Shown here in pieces: positions 8,421-16,813 of a stretch of DNA of 64,000 nucleotides. Numbering within the stretch: position 1 is the stretch's first letter; each line of letters opens with the position of its first letter. The DNA comes from Bog-473 sp963750075 (GTDB lineage Bacteria; Actinomycetota; Acidimicrobiia; Acidimicrobiales; RAAP-2), in contig CAVVPG010000004.1 of assembly GCA_963750075.1 (NCBI GenBank), forward strand, positions 496,001 to 560,000, written 5' to 3'. The notes under the pieces are model-generated. The model saw nothing but the letters and a program-made list of their open reading frames with translations. It did no database searches and was not told where the DNA came from. The position numbers and the translations under genes were made by a program.

Positions 8421-10091
8421 GTGCGGACACCGGCTGAGTCGACGACAGACGACGGGTCGCTCAGTGCAACGCGCCGACAGGCCGATACCAGCTGCGTGCA
8501 GCCCCTGATGCCGACCCGCCACCGGGTCGCCGCCTCGCTGCCGTTCGCCGCGGTCGCGGTGGTGGGCCAGGTCAGTGCGGGGTGGCCCCCCGGCCCAAGC
8601 AACTACGCCGCCTTCTGGGTCAGCACCGCGGTGCTCCTGTCCTTGGCCCTGCTCGTCGTAATCCGCCGGCACCGGCCACCCACGACCTTGGTGCCGCGGG
8701 CGACCATCTACATCGTCTCGGTCATCTTCTTGATGATCGCGACGGGTGGGATCTCCAGCGGGCTGGGCGCCCTGCTCCTGATGCCCGTCGTGGGCGTCGC
8801 CCTCTACGGCCGGCGCTGGGAATCAACGTCCGTGGTGGCCCTGGTCGTCGCCGCCGTCCTCTGCGTGTCGCTCGCCCATCCCGATCTCGCTGCGGCGACG
8901 GCCCGGCGCCTGCTCCTGTTCGCGTCCATCTCCGTCATGTTCTCGGTCTCCATCCACGCCTTGCGCGATCGCCTGACGCGGTCGAACGAGCGCACGAGGC
9001 AGCTCCTGCGCCAGGAGAAGTCGATCAACGACGCCGCCCGCCAGCTCACCTTGACGGTGGACCCGGCCGCCATCATGGCCCTGGGGGTGGAGCTCGCCGC
9101 CCGCATGGCCTCGCCGGCGGGTTCCGAGGTGCGGCGGGCGTCGTATCTCGTCATCGAGGACGGCGCCGTCCGGGCCGAGGCCCAGTTCGACGAGTCCGGC
9201 TACGAGATGAAGGGGACCTGGCCGCTCGACGATCACCCGCCCCTCCAGCAGGCCGTGCGGACCGGACGGCCCGTGGTGGGCCGGCTCTCCGCCGAGGACG
9301 TCGGGCCCGTCCTGCGATCCAAGATCTGCGAAGGCGGCATCACCCACGGTGCCTGGGTGCCCGTCTGCCCCGACGGGAAGCTCCATGGCGTGCTCACCAT
9401 CTCCACCCGCGGGGTTGCCGTACCCGCCGAGTGCGTCGAGCGGTGCGAGGCCCTCGGCCATCTCCTCGAATTGGCCCTGTCCAGTTGGGCCGCGCACCAG
9501 ACGCTCGAGCACCAGGCGACCGCGGAGGAGCGTCGACGGATCGCCCGGGAGCTGCACGACGGCCTGGCCCACGAGCTCGCCTTCATCGCCAGCAAGACGC
9601 GGCGATCGAGCATGGACGTGCGGGAGGCCCTCGAGCTGCGCCAGGTGGCCGACGCGGCCGACCGCGCCCTCGACGAGGCGCGTCGGGCCATCACCGTGTT
9701 GTCGGCGGCCCGTCCCCAATCGCTGGCCAGCGCCGTGGCGCAGACGGCCGAGGACCTCGCGGCCCGTCTCGATCTGGCGGTGCAACTCGACCTCGGGGAC
9801 GACATCGAGATTCCGGGTGATGTGACCGAGAACCTGCTGCGCATCCTGCGGGAGGCGATGACGAACGCGGCCAAGCACGGTGGGTCCCAGCGCGTGCACG
9901 TCAAGCTCGAGGGCGCCGACGGCGTGCGGCTCGTCATCGAGGACGACGGGTGCGGCTTCGACCTTCACGCAGCGTCCTCGAGCGGATTCGGCCTCCTCGG
10001 CATGCGGGAGCGGGCAGAGTCGATCGGTGGCCACCTCAGCCTCGACTCGGCGCCGGCCCGCGGGACGAGGGTCGAGGTGGCGGTTCCGTGA
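8421..10091 (+). CDS. NarL-family membrane sensor histidine kinase
   Basis: This is a sensor kinase of about 556 aa. The N-terminal third has several hydrophobic helices with very short loops (ending before SIHALRDRLTRS), then a coiled linker, a GAF-like region (ASYLVIEDGAV to GVLTIST), a HisKA_3 dimerisation box EERRRIARELHDGLAHELAF with the phospho-acceptor His, and a HATPase domain with N-box REAMTNAAKHG and G-boxes EDDGCGFD and GFGLLGMRER. The stop overlaps the response-regulator start (GTGA, 10088-10091), so they form a coupled pair. The start is uncertain: GTG 8421 is used here, ATG 8508 is also possible, and ATG-less upstream starts fall in the inverted repeat. The signal sensed is unknown. 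Confidence 0.87.
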   Translation: MRTPAESTTDDGSLSATRRQADTSCVQPLMPTRHRVAASLPFAAVAVVGQVSAGWPPGPSNYAAFWVSTAVLLSLALLVVIRRHRPPTTLVPRATIYIVSVIFLMIATGGISSGLGALLLMPVVGVALYGRRWESTSVVALVVAAVLCVSLAHPDLAAATARRLLLFASISVMFSVSIHALRDRLTRSNERTRQLLRQEKSINDAARQLTLTVDPAAIMALGVELAARMASPAGSEVRRASYLVIEDGAVRAEAQFDESGYEMKGTWPLDDHPPLQQAVRTGRPVVGRLSAEDVGPVLRSKICEGGITHGAWVPVCPDGKLHGVLTISTRGVAVPAECVERCEALGHLLELALSSWAAHQTLEHQATAEERRRIARELHDGLAHELAFIASKTRRSSMDVREALELRQVADAADRALDEARRAITVLSAARPQSLASAVAQTAEDLAARLDLAVQLDLGDDIEIPGDVTENLLRILREAMTNAAKHGGSQRVHVKLEGADGVRLVIEDDGCGFDLHAASSSGFGLLGMRERAESIGGHLSLDSAPARGTRVEVAVP

Positions 10092-10729
10092 CCTCTCCGA
10101 TCAGCGTCCTCCTGGCCGACGATCACGCCCGGACCCGCGCCATGGTGCGGGAGGCGTTGGAACAGAGTGGCGACTTCCGCGTCTGCGCCGAGGCCGCCGA
10201 CGCCGACTCTGCGCTCCTCGCCGCAGAGAGAGAACAGCCGGATGTCTGCCTCCTCGACATCAACATGCCGGGCAGCGGGATCGCGGCGGCGGGCCGCATC
10301 TTGGCCGCGCTGCCCGACACCGCGGTGGTGATGCTGACGGTCTCGAGGCAGGACGAGGACCTGTTCGACGCCCTCCGGGCCGGAGCCTCGGGCTACTTGT
10401 TGAAGGGGATGGACGAGCACAGGATCGGTGACGCCCTCCACCGGGTGCTCAACGGCGAGGCCACGCTTCCCGGGACGCTGGTGGCACGCCTCGTCGAGGA
10501 GTTCCGCGACCGCGAGCACCGCCGGGTCGCGGTCGTCGAGGGCCCGGCCGCCCGCCTCACGGGGCGGGAGTGGGACGTCCTCGAGCTGATGCGCACGGGC
10601 GCCACGACCACGGAGATCTCCGAGCGCCTGTTCGTCTCCCCCACCACGGTGCGCAGCCACGTCTCGGCCATTCTGCGCAAGCTCGGCGTCGCCAACCGCG
10701 AGGCCGCCATACAGCTGCTGGCCCAGTAG
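10088..10729 (+). CDS. NarL/LuxR-family response regulator
   Basis: This is a two-domain transcription factor of 213 aa. The receiver domain has the acidic pair ADD near 10-12, phospho-acceptor Asp57 in LLDINMP and Lys106 in YLLKG. The C-terminal LuxR-type helix-turn-helix starts at LTGREWDVLELM and contains TTEISERLFVSPTTVRSHVS. The start is GTG 10088, overlapping the kinase stop by 4 nt, which identifies the kinase as its partner. Targets are not shown by the sequence, but the direct repeats at 8209-8262, upstream of the kinase and of the secreted-protein genes, are candidate sites. Confidence 0.92.
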   Translation: MTSPISVLLADDHARTRAMVREALEQSGDFRVCAEAADADSALLAAEREQPDVCLLDINMPGSGIAAAGRILAALPDTAVVMLTVSRQDEDLFDALRAGASGYLLKGMDEHRIGDALHRVLNGEATLPGTLVARLVEEFRDREHRRVAVVEGPAARLTGREWDVLELMRTGATTTEISERLFVSPTTVRSHVSAILRKLGVANREAAIQLLAQ

Positions 10730-10760
10730 CTGCTTCCCGGCGGTTCCGAGTACTCCGATC

Positions 10761-11063
10761 TCAGCCGAGTCGGTGGTGCGCCACCAGCTCGATCCAGGTG
10801 ATGCTCGACGGCGGGCCGGTGACGCCGCCCTTGGCGAGGGCCTCCCCCAGCCGGTCCTCCATGAACCGGGCCTGGTGCTCGGGCGTGTCCCACACCTCGG
10901 TGACCACGAGGTGGCCGTCCTCGTTCAGCCCGGCGGCGTGGACCTGGAGCCCGTCGGGCCAATTGCCCTCCCCGGTCTCCATGTCGATGCCGAGCTCCTT
11001 GTTGACGGCCTCGTACTCCTTCGTCGTCACGCCCTCGAACTCCAAGATGATCTGTGCGGCCAT
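10761..11063 (-). CDS. Small dimeric alpha/beta-barrel (ABM-like) protein
   Basis: The 100-aa product begins AAQIILEFEGVTTKEY and contains LVVTEVWDTPEHQARFM, the pattern of small ferredoxin-like alpha/beta-barrel proteins related to antibiotic-biosynthesis monooxygenases and similar hypothetical actinobacterial proteins. ATG 11063 has an ideal AGGAGGG 5 nt upstream, so the longer in-frame ORF to 11147 is rejected. It follows the PhyH gene by 52 nt on the same strand and may be cotranscribed. No cofactor or catalytic residue is identifiable. Confidence 0.75.
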   Translation of the reverse strand: MAAQIILEFEGVTTKEYEAVNKELGIDMETGEGNWPDGLQVHAAGLNEDGHLVVTEVWDTPEHQARFMEDRLGEALAKGGVTGPPSSITWIELVAHHRLG

Positions 11064-11115
11064 GTGCCCTCCTGTCATCGGTCGGTGCAGCGTAGGCCCT
11101 TGCGGTGTCGCTCGC

Positions 11116-11988
11116 TCAGGGGCGCCGGTCGTCGGCGTACGGTGCAAGGTCGATCCCCGGGTACCGCTCCGCCACGCCCTGGAGCGTCTCGGTGTTCCAG
11201 TAGGGGTCCCCGGGCCGGGGGAAGCCGAACAGGTCGCGCTGGCGGACGCTGCACTGCGGGATGAACCTGGCCCATCGTTCGGGCGACTGCTTGGGCCAGG
11301 CCATCTTGCCGCCCCAGGTCGTGCCGCGGACCTGGTAGTCGGCCAACAGCGAGAAGCGCGACCGGCTCGGGGCGGCGAAGTCCGAGCCCCGGTGCAGGAT
11401 GTCGGTCCGGTAGATGAGGAGCGACCCCGCAGAACCGGTGCACCGCACCTCCGACTCGGCCAGCGACCCGAAGGGGAGGTAGAGCGGGGTCCAGGGGACG
11501 TCCTTGCCGCGGTCGTAGGGCACGATGCAGGTGGGCCCGTCGGCCTCGGTCACGTCGGAGAGGTAGACGAACGTGGTGAGCTGCTGGTAGCGCTGCTCGG
11601 GGCGCGGCACGACGAGGCTGTGGCTCCCGTAGTCGCGGTGCAGCGGCTGGTCGTAGTCGACGGCACCGGCGTACTTGGCCCACAGCTCCACCTTGTAGAG
11701 GTGGAGCTCGGTCGTCTGCAGGTAGCGCTCGGCGGCATCGACGAGGTCGGGGTGGACGGCCAGGCGGTTCAGATCCCAGGAGCGGTAGGGGAACTCCTCC
11801 ACGCCGGCGAACTGGCTCCCGGCGTAGCGCGCGAACCTCTCGGGGTCGTCGAAGTACTCGTCGGGCCGAGGGAAGTGCTTCCAGAGGGCGCCGCGGGCCG
11901 CCGCCAGCTCCTCCGCCCCGAGGAACCCCTCCAGGAGCGAGAAGCCCCGCTCGCGCACCTCGTCGAGCGTGGCGTCGGGGACCCGCAT
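11116..11988 (-). CDS. Phytanoyl-CoA dioxygenase (PhyH) family protein
   Basis: This is a complete 290-aa Fe(II)/2-oxoglutarate oxygenase. The facial triad is His117 and Asp119 in PLHRDYGSHS and a distal His199 in DILHRGSDF. It is a paralogue of the truncated protein at the left edge; both end in a shared block (GDPYWNTETLQGVAERYPG here, PYWNEQTLAGVAARYPG there). The start MRVPDATLDEVRERGF is typical of the family. It is divergent from the zinc dehydrogenase at 12054 (65-nt gap) and upstream of the small barrel protein. Likely role: hydroxylation in a catabolic or lipid-modifying pathway; the substrate is unknown. Confidence 0.9.
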   Translation of the reverse strand: MRVPDATLDEVRERGFSLLEGFLGAEELAAARGALWKHFPRPDEYFDDPERFARYAGSQFAGVEEFPYRSWDLNRLAVHPDLVDAAERYLQTTELHLYKVELWAKYAGAVDYDQPLHRDYGSHSLVVPRPEQRYQQLTTFVYLSDVTEADGPTCIVPYDRGKDVPWTPLYLPFGSLAESEVRCTGSAGSLLIYRTDILHRGSDFAAPSRSRFSLLADYQVRGTTWGGKMAWPKQSPERWARFIPQCSVRQRDLFGFPRPGDPYWNTETLQGVAERYPGIDLAPYADDRRP

Positions 11989-12053
11989 CGCCCGGCACCT
12001 TACGCCAGCGCCCTCCGCGTGAGCCTCCGGCCCGCCGCGCCTACGCTCGCCCC

Positions 12054-13235
12054 GTGCGCGCCGTCGTCTTCGACATGGTGGACCCCGCGTTCGGAGCCTC
12101 GCTCGCCGAGCTGCCCGAGCCCGAGCTGCCGGGACCGGCGTGGGCGCGGGTGGCCGTCACGACCGGGGGCATCTGCGGCAGCGACCTCCACCTGTTCGCG
12201 CACAACACCGGGCCCTCCCCCACGCTCGTCGGCATCGGCACCTTCCCCTTCGTCCTCGGGCACGAGACGGCGGGCCGCGTCGTCGAGGCCGGGCCGGGGT
12301 GCGCCGTCGCCGTGGGGACGCGGGTGGCGGTCGACCCCTGCATCCCCTGCCTGCCGCGCGGGATCGACCCGCCCTGCGCCAACTGCGCCCGCGGCTGGAC
12401 CTCCTCGTGCCTCAACCTCGACAGCCGGGTGCTCAGCTCGGGACGCTCGCTCGGGTACACCATGGGCCTCGGTGGCGGGTGGGCCGACACCGTGCTGGCC
12501 CACGGCTCCATGCTCCACCCGCTCCCCGAGGCCGTCGCTGACCGCGGCGCCAGCCTCTACGAGCCGGTGTCCATCGCCTGCCACGGCCTCCTGCGGGCCA
12601 TGCCCACAGACGGCGATCCGGTGCTCGTGGTGGGTGCGGGCATCATCGGGCTGGCCGCGCTCGCCGCGCTGCGCGGGCTGTTCCCCGACAACCCGGTCAC
12701 CGTGCTGGCCCGCCACCCCCATCAGGCCGCGGCGGCCGCGGCCTGCGGCGCGGACCACGTCGTGCTCGGCGACCCCGACAACGGGCACTGGGAGGAGCTG
12801 GCCGCGCTGTCCGGTTCACGCGTGGTGGGGCGCAAGCGCCACCAGATGCTGATGGGCGGGTACCCCTACGTCGTCGAGGCGGTCGGCTCGCCCCAGTCGG
12901 TCACCGAGGCGCTGCGCGCCGTCGCCCACCGCGGCACCGTATTGCTGCTCGGCGCAGCCGGGATCAGCGAGGTCGACCTGACGCCGATCTGGTACAAGGA
13001 GGCGGCCCTCGTCGGCTCCATCGACCACACCGTCGACACATCGGCTGCGCCGGGCCTGGCGGGAGGTGCGGGCCGGCACTCGGTGGACCGGGCGCTCGAC
13101 GTGCTCGCCGCCGGCCTCCTGCCCGACTCGGTCGTGGTCACGCACGAGTTCGGGCTGGAGGGCTACCGGGAGGCCATCGAGACGGCCATCGACCGGCAGA
13201 GCTCGCACGCCATCAAGGTCGTGTTCCGCCCCTAG
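12054..13235 (+). CDS. Zinc-binding MDR-family dehydrogenase
   Basis: This is a medium-chain alcohol/polyol dehydrogenase of 393 aa. The catalytic-zinc site is shown by TTGGICGSDLH (Cys41) and the GHE motif (70-72). A Cys-rich lobe (PCIPC to PPCANCARG) would bind the structural zinc, but its spacing is longer than usual because of an inserted LPRGIDPP. The Rossmann motif VVGAGIIGLAAL begins the cofactor domain. The start is GTG 12054, close behind a divergent PhyH gene, which suggests shared control. It probably oxidises an alcohol produced by neighbouring oxygenases; this is inference. Confidence 0.9.
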   Translation: MRAVVFDMVDPAFGASLAELPEPELPGPAWARVAVTTGGICGSDLHLFAHNTGPSPTLVGIGTFPFVLGHETAGRVVEAGPGCAVAVGTRVAVDPCIPCLPRGIDPPCANCARGWTSSCLNLDSRVLSSGRSLGYTMGLGGGWADTVLAHGSMLHPLPEAVADRGASLYEPVSIACHGLLRAMPTDGDPVLVVGAGIIGLAALAALRGLFPDNPVTVLARHPHQAAAAAACGADHVVLGDPDNGHWEELAALSGSRVVGRKRHQMLMGGYPYVVEAVGSPQSVTEALRAVAHRGTVLLLGAAGISEVDLTPIWYKEAALVGSIDHTVDTSAAPGLAGGAGRHSVDRALDVLAAGLLPDSVVVTHEFGLEGYREAIETAIDRQSSHAIKVVFRP

Positions 13236-13311
13236 ACGAACCCCTGGAGGCGGTCAGCCCCGCCCCCTCTGTGACCTCCGCCCCTGGCGCAGGGCTCCCA
13301 CCGGGAGTGCA

Positions 13312-14037
13312 ATGGAACTCGTGCGCGGCTCTCCCCTCCTCAAGGCCCTCGGTGCGCTGGCAGCCGCCGGCGCCGTTGCGGTGCTGACCTACCCGCGCTG
13401 GCGTGAGCGGTGCCTGACCTGGGGCGCCACGGAGGAGGAGGCCGCCACGGCCCTGCCCGGCGACGAGCTCCTCGAGGACCCCGACGTCGTGACCACGAGG
13501 GCGATCGGCATCGGCGTGACGCCGCCGGTGATCTGGCCCTGGCTCGTGCAGATGGGACCCGGCCGCGCCGGCGCGTACACCTACGACTGGATCGAGAACC
13601 TGGCCGGGCTCGACATGCACAGCGCCGACGAGATCCTGCCCCAGTTCCAGGACCTCGAGGTCGGCGACGCCTGGAAGCTGGGGGCCCATGGCCCGCTGCT
13701 CCGGGTGGCGTCGCTGGACCCGCCCTCCACGATCGTGCTCCGCTCCGACGACGGCAACTGGACATGGGCCTTCGTGCTCGTCCCCGACGCTGCCGGCACC
13801 CGGCTGCTCAGCCGCAACCGCATCCGCCAACCCGACGCGTCGGCCGCGACCCGCGCCATGACCCGCTACCTGATGGAGCCCGGCAGCCTCGTGATGGAGC
13901 GCAAGATGCTCCTCGGGATCAGGCAGCGGGCCGAGGGCGAGACCGAGCAGACTGCCTCCGGTACCGCCGCTCAGGCGACGCCGACCAGGCGCCACCACGC
14001 GGCGCCGTCCTCCGGGAAGGCGGCGGCGAGCGGCTGA
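13312..14037 (+). CDS. Membrane-anchored SRPBCC-like protein
   Basis: The 241-aa protein starts with one hydrophobic helix (LLKALGALAAAGAVAVLTY, about 8-26), followed by RCLTWGATEEEA and a SRPBCC (START-like) body with PPVIWPWLVQMG and SRNRIR. This resembles actinobacterial SRPBCC proteins of unknown ligand, with the domain probably on the outer face of the membrane. ATG 13312 has GGGAG upstream. The last 67 nt overlap the convergent gene at 13971. The Ser/Ala/Arg-rich C-terminal tail (after GETEQ) looks unstructured. Confidence 0.7.
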   Translation: MELVRGSPLLKALGALAAAGAVAVLTYPRWRERCLTWGATEEEAATALPGDELLEDPDVVTTRAIGIGVTPPVIWPWLVQMGPGRAGAYTYDWIENLAGLDMHSADEILPQFQDLEVGDAWKLGAHGPLLRVASLDPPSTIVLRSDDGNWTWAFVLVPDAAGTRLLSRNRIRQPDASAATRAMTRYLMEPGSLVMERKMLLGIRQRAEGETEQTASGTAAQATPTRRHHAAPSSGKAAASG

Positions 14038-14537
14038 GGGTCCTCGAGCACGGCGTCGCGCCGCACGCCCGGGACGACCTTGTAGTGGATCGACCCGGCC
14101 GGGCACACCAGCTCGAGAACGCGCCACAGCGAACGTGCGTAGAACTCCGAACCGGGCGCGTCGCGCCACACGTAGACGCCCCGGTAGCGCTCCTCTTCGT
14201 CGCGCTCGAGCCACAACTTCGAGACGAGGCCGGGAAATCCGACGAACAGCGGGGTGTTCAAGATGCACTCCCAGAGGAAGAGCCGGTGCCAGCGGCCCCG
14301 AAGCAGGTAGAGGCGGAATTCCACGAACAGCAGGCACGGGTCGTCGGCCGGCTCGCCGTCCACGACCGTCTCGCGGAACACCCGCGCCGTCGTGCCGTCG
14401 GCAAAGCGAAGCCGTCTGCCCACGTGCGCCGTGGGGAGGTGGGTGCGCCGGCGGGCGAGGAGCCCGGCGGTCGCCACTGCGCACCGCACCACCGCACGCG
14501 CCGCGACGCCGCGCGGAAGCGGCTCCTGCGTGTTCAC
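13971..14537 (-). CDS. Conserved hypothetical protein, possible alpha/beta-barrel
   Basis: I do not recognise a named family with certainty. From GTG 14537 the product is 188 aa with a basic N-terminus, then FADGTTARVFRETV, FVEFRLYLLRG and RGVYVWRDAP followed by FYARSLWRVLEL. The last part resembles YdhR-type dimeric barrel proteins, in which a strand (VYVW) leads to a helix with RSLW. Aromatic-rich strands and a sensible amino-acid profile support coding. The 3' end overlaps the opposite-strand gene by 67 nt. The start is uncertain because no ribosome site is visible; an ORF start at 14609 would add an Arg/Pro-rich stretch. Confidence 0.6.
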   Translation of the reverse strand: MNTQEPLPRGVAARAVVRCAVATAGLLARRRTHLPTAHVGRRLRFADGTTARVFRETVVDGEPADDPCLLFVEFRLYLLRGRWHRLFLWECILNTPLFVGFPGLVSKLWLERDEEERYRGVYVWRDAPGSEFYARSLWRVLELVCPAGSIHYKVVPGVRRDAVLEDPQPLAAAFPEDGAAWWRLVGVA

Positions 14538-14632
14538 CCGTGGCCCCGGGGCCCGGGCGTCGCGGCGGCCATGGGCGGACGCTACCGGAGGCGGCCCGGG
14601 TCCCGGCACGAACGCCTCGCTACGATGCCGCC

Positions 14633-16795
14633 GTGCACCAGCCCCCCCGGACCGCCACTGGGGCCCGGGCCACGGTCGTCACCGTCGCACTCGCCGTCAT
14701 GCTCGTCCCGTTCGCGCTCGACGTGCTCGGGCCGGTGGCCCCGGCCGGCGCCAACCCGACCCCGTCGCCCACGGGCGCACCGGGCCCCGCCCCGGCCTAC
14801 CGCTGCAATTTCAACGTCGACACCGACGCCTTCACCGGTGCCGACGCGACCGCCTCGGCCATCGGCTGGCTCGGCGACCACAACAGCGTCATCACCTGCC
14901 TGGGCGGCACCTTCGTGGTCCAGGACGGCCCTGGCGGCCTCTTCCAGCAGTACGGCTTCGGCGTCTACGAGGGCCAACGGACGACCTGGGCGGACGCCGG
15001 CGGCTACCTCCCGGCCCAGGTGACGACGTTCGGCGACCAGGGCGCCACCGTGTCCATCACCGAGTTCGCCGACCAGGTCGTCCTCGGCGGGACACCCTTC
15101 GTCGCCGTGTACGGCCGCGTGAGCGTGGCCAACCCGACCGGTCACACCGTCACCGTCGATCCGGAGGCCTCGACGGCCCTCGTGCCCCTCGGCGAGGCAC
15201 CCGATGCCGTGCCGGCGCACCGGACGGTCGACCACGACTACGTCGTCGCCTCCGACCAATTCGGCGGCAGCGCACCGTGGCCCAGCGCGCGGACACTCAC
15301 CGCCGCCGGCAGCTTCGACCGCCACTATGCGCACATGCGCGCCTTCTGGGTCGCCCAGCTGTCCCGCATCGCGCAGATCAGCGTGCCCGACCCCGCCCTC
15401 GTCGACGCGTACAAGAGCGGCTTCATCACCACGCAGCTCATCCGCAGCGGCGACGCCCTCGACAGCGGGGTCAACGGCTACGAGATGGAATTCAGCCACG
15501 ACGTCATCGGGATCCTGACCAACCTCTTCACCCAGGGGTACTTCACGGATGCCCACGCACTGCTCACCGAGGCCCGCAACGTCGTCGGCGGGTCCGCGGG
15601 TGAGTACGTCGACGGTCTCTGGACCTACGCCGTGCCCTGGGCCGTCTACCTGCTGAAGACGGGCGACACGTCGTTCGTCGCGCGGAACTTCACGACGGAG
15701 GGCCCGCTCGGCGCGACCGAGCCCAGCATCGAGGACAGCGCCCATGCCATCGCGGCCGACCGGACGGGGCCGATGGGGACGATGGAGGCCACCGACGACA
15801 TCGACACCCAGGGGTACTGGACCGTCGACGACTACGAGGCGCTGCTCGGCCTGGCCGCCTACCGCTACCTGGCGGCCGCCGTCGGGAACACGACCGAGGC
15901 CGCCTGGGCCGATACCGAGTACGGCAGCCTCCTGGCAGCCACCAACGCCGTGCTCGGCCAGACCATCGCCGGCAACGGCCTCCACTACCTCCCCTGCTCG
16001 CTCGTCCAGCCCAACACGGCCAACCGCTGCACCAACCCGAGCGACGCCAACTGGACCTCGCCCCTCGGCTTCGGCAGCTGGGCCTGGGAGGGGTACCTCC
16101 TCGGGGCACCGTTGAGCGGACCCGGCCTGAGCATGATCGACGCCACCTACGCCTACGGGTTCGATCGCCTGCACGGGATCCTCCCGCCCGGCACGGCCGG
16201 TGGGTTCCCGGGCGACTACTACTCGAGCGGCTACAACGCGGCGATGGGCGCGGCCGGCCTGGAGAGCACCGACCACCGGGACCAGGGGATCATGGGCTAC
16301 GAGTTCATGCTCGCCAACAGCCAGAGCGGCCCGCTGTCGTGGTGGGAGAGCTCGAGCGCCCCCGACCCCGCCTCACCGTGGGTCGGCCGCCACCCCGGCA
16401 CCGGGCAGGGCGCGTCACCGCACGCCTGGGGCATGGCTGGCGCCAACAAGGTCCTGCTCGACTCGCTGGTCGCCGTCCGCGCCGGCGGCGCGCTCGTGGT
16501 CGGCCGCGGCGTCCCGCCCGCCTGGCTGCGCCAGGGCGGGCCCATCACGGTCACCAACTTCCCCACCACGGCCGGCCGGCGCGCCAGCCTCACGATCACG
16601 GCCGCCGGCAGATCGGTGTCGCTGAGCCTCCGCGGCGCGCCCCCACAGGGGCCGGTGCTCTTCCAGCTCCCCTCGTTCATCTCCAACATCGCCAAGGCCT
16701 CCGCCGGCACCGTCGACGAGGCGGGCGGCAGCGTGACCGCGCCACCGTCCGTGCGGCACCTGACCGTCACGCTGCGCACGGCACCGCACAGCTGA
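14633..16795 (+). CDS. Secreted six-hairpin-glycosidase-like protein
   Basis: This is a large exported protein (720 aa). A signal peptide is evident (TVVTVALAVMLVPFALDVL, then APAGA). After a beta-rich N-terminal half, residues from about 250 show the alternating helices of an (alpha/alpha)6 barrel, with acidic-aromatic motifs such as GYEMEFSHDVIG, QGYWTVDDYEALLG and GSWAWEGYLLGAP. This is the general look of GH15/GH65/trehalase-type glycosidases, but I cannot place it in a family or name catalytic acids. GTG 14633 is the start that gives the signal peptide; the longer frame upstream is Arg-rich noise. It converges with a membrane-protein gene at 16814. Confidence 0.72.
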   Translation: MHQPPRTATGARATVVTVALAVMLVPFALDVLGPVAPAGANPTPSPTGAPGPAPAYRCNFNVDTDAFTGADATASAIGWLGDHNSVITCLGGTFVVQDGPGGLFQQYGFGVYEGQRTTWADAGGYLPAQVTTFGDQGATVSITEFADQVVLGGTPFVAVYGRVSVANPTGHTVTVDPEASTALVPLGEAPDAVPAHRTVDHDYVVASDQFGGSAPWPSARTLTAAGSFDRHYAHMRAFWVAQLSRIAQISVPDPALVDAYKSGFITTQLIRSGDALDSGVNGYEMEFSHDVIGILTNLFTQGYFTDAHALLTEARNVVGGSAGEYVDGLWTYAVPWAVYLLKTGDTSFVARNFTTEGPLGATEPSIEDSAHAIAADRTGPMGTMEATDDIDTQGYWTVDDYEALLGLAAYRYLAAAVGNTTEAAWADTEYGSLLAATNAVLGQTIAGNGLHYLPCSLVQPNTANRCTNPSDANWTSPLGFGSWAWEGYLLGAPLSGPGLSMIDATYAYGFDRLHGILPPGTAGGFPGDYYSSGYNAAMGAAGLESTDHRDQGIMGYEFMLANSQSGPLSWWESSSAPDPASPWVGRHPGTGQGASPHAWGMAGANKVLLDSLVAVRAGGALVVGRGVPPAWLRQGGPITVTNFPTTAGRRASLTITAAGRSVSLSLRGAPPQGPVLFQLPSFISNIAKASAGTVDEAGGSVTAPPSVRHLTVTLRTAPHS

Positions 16796-16813
16796 GCGCC
16801 GCCCTGTCAGGGC

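Noticed and set aside
10570..12852. A 760-codon plus-strand open frame across the response regulator, ABM-like and PhyH genes
   Set aside because: It overlaps four supported genes in other frames and has shadow composition (Arg, Gly, Ala, Pro).
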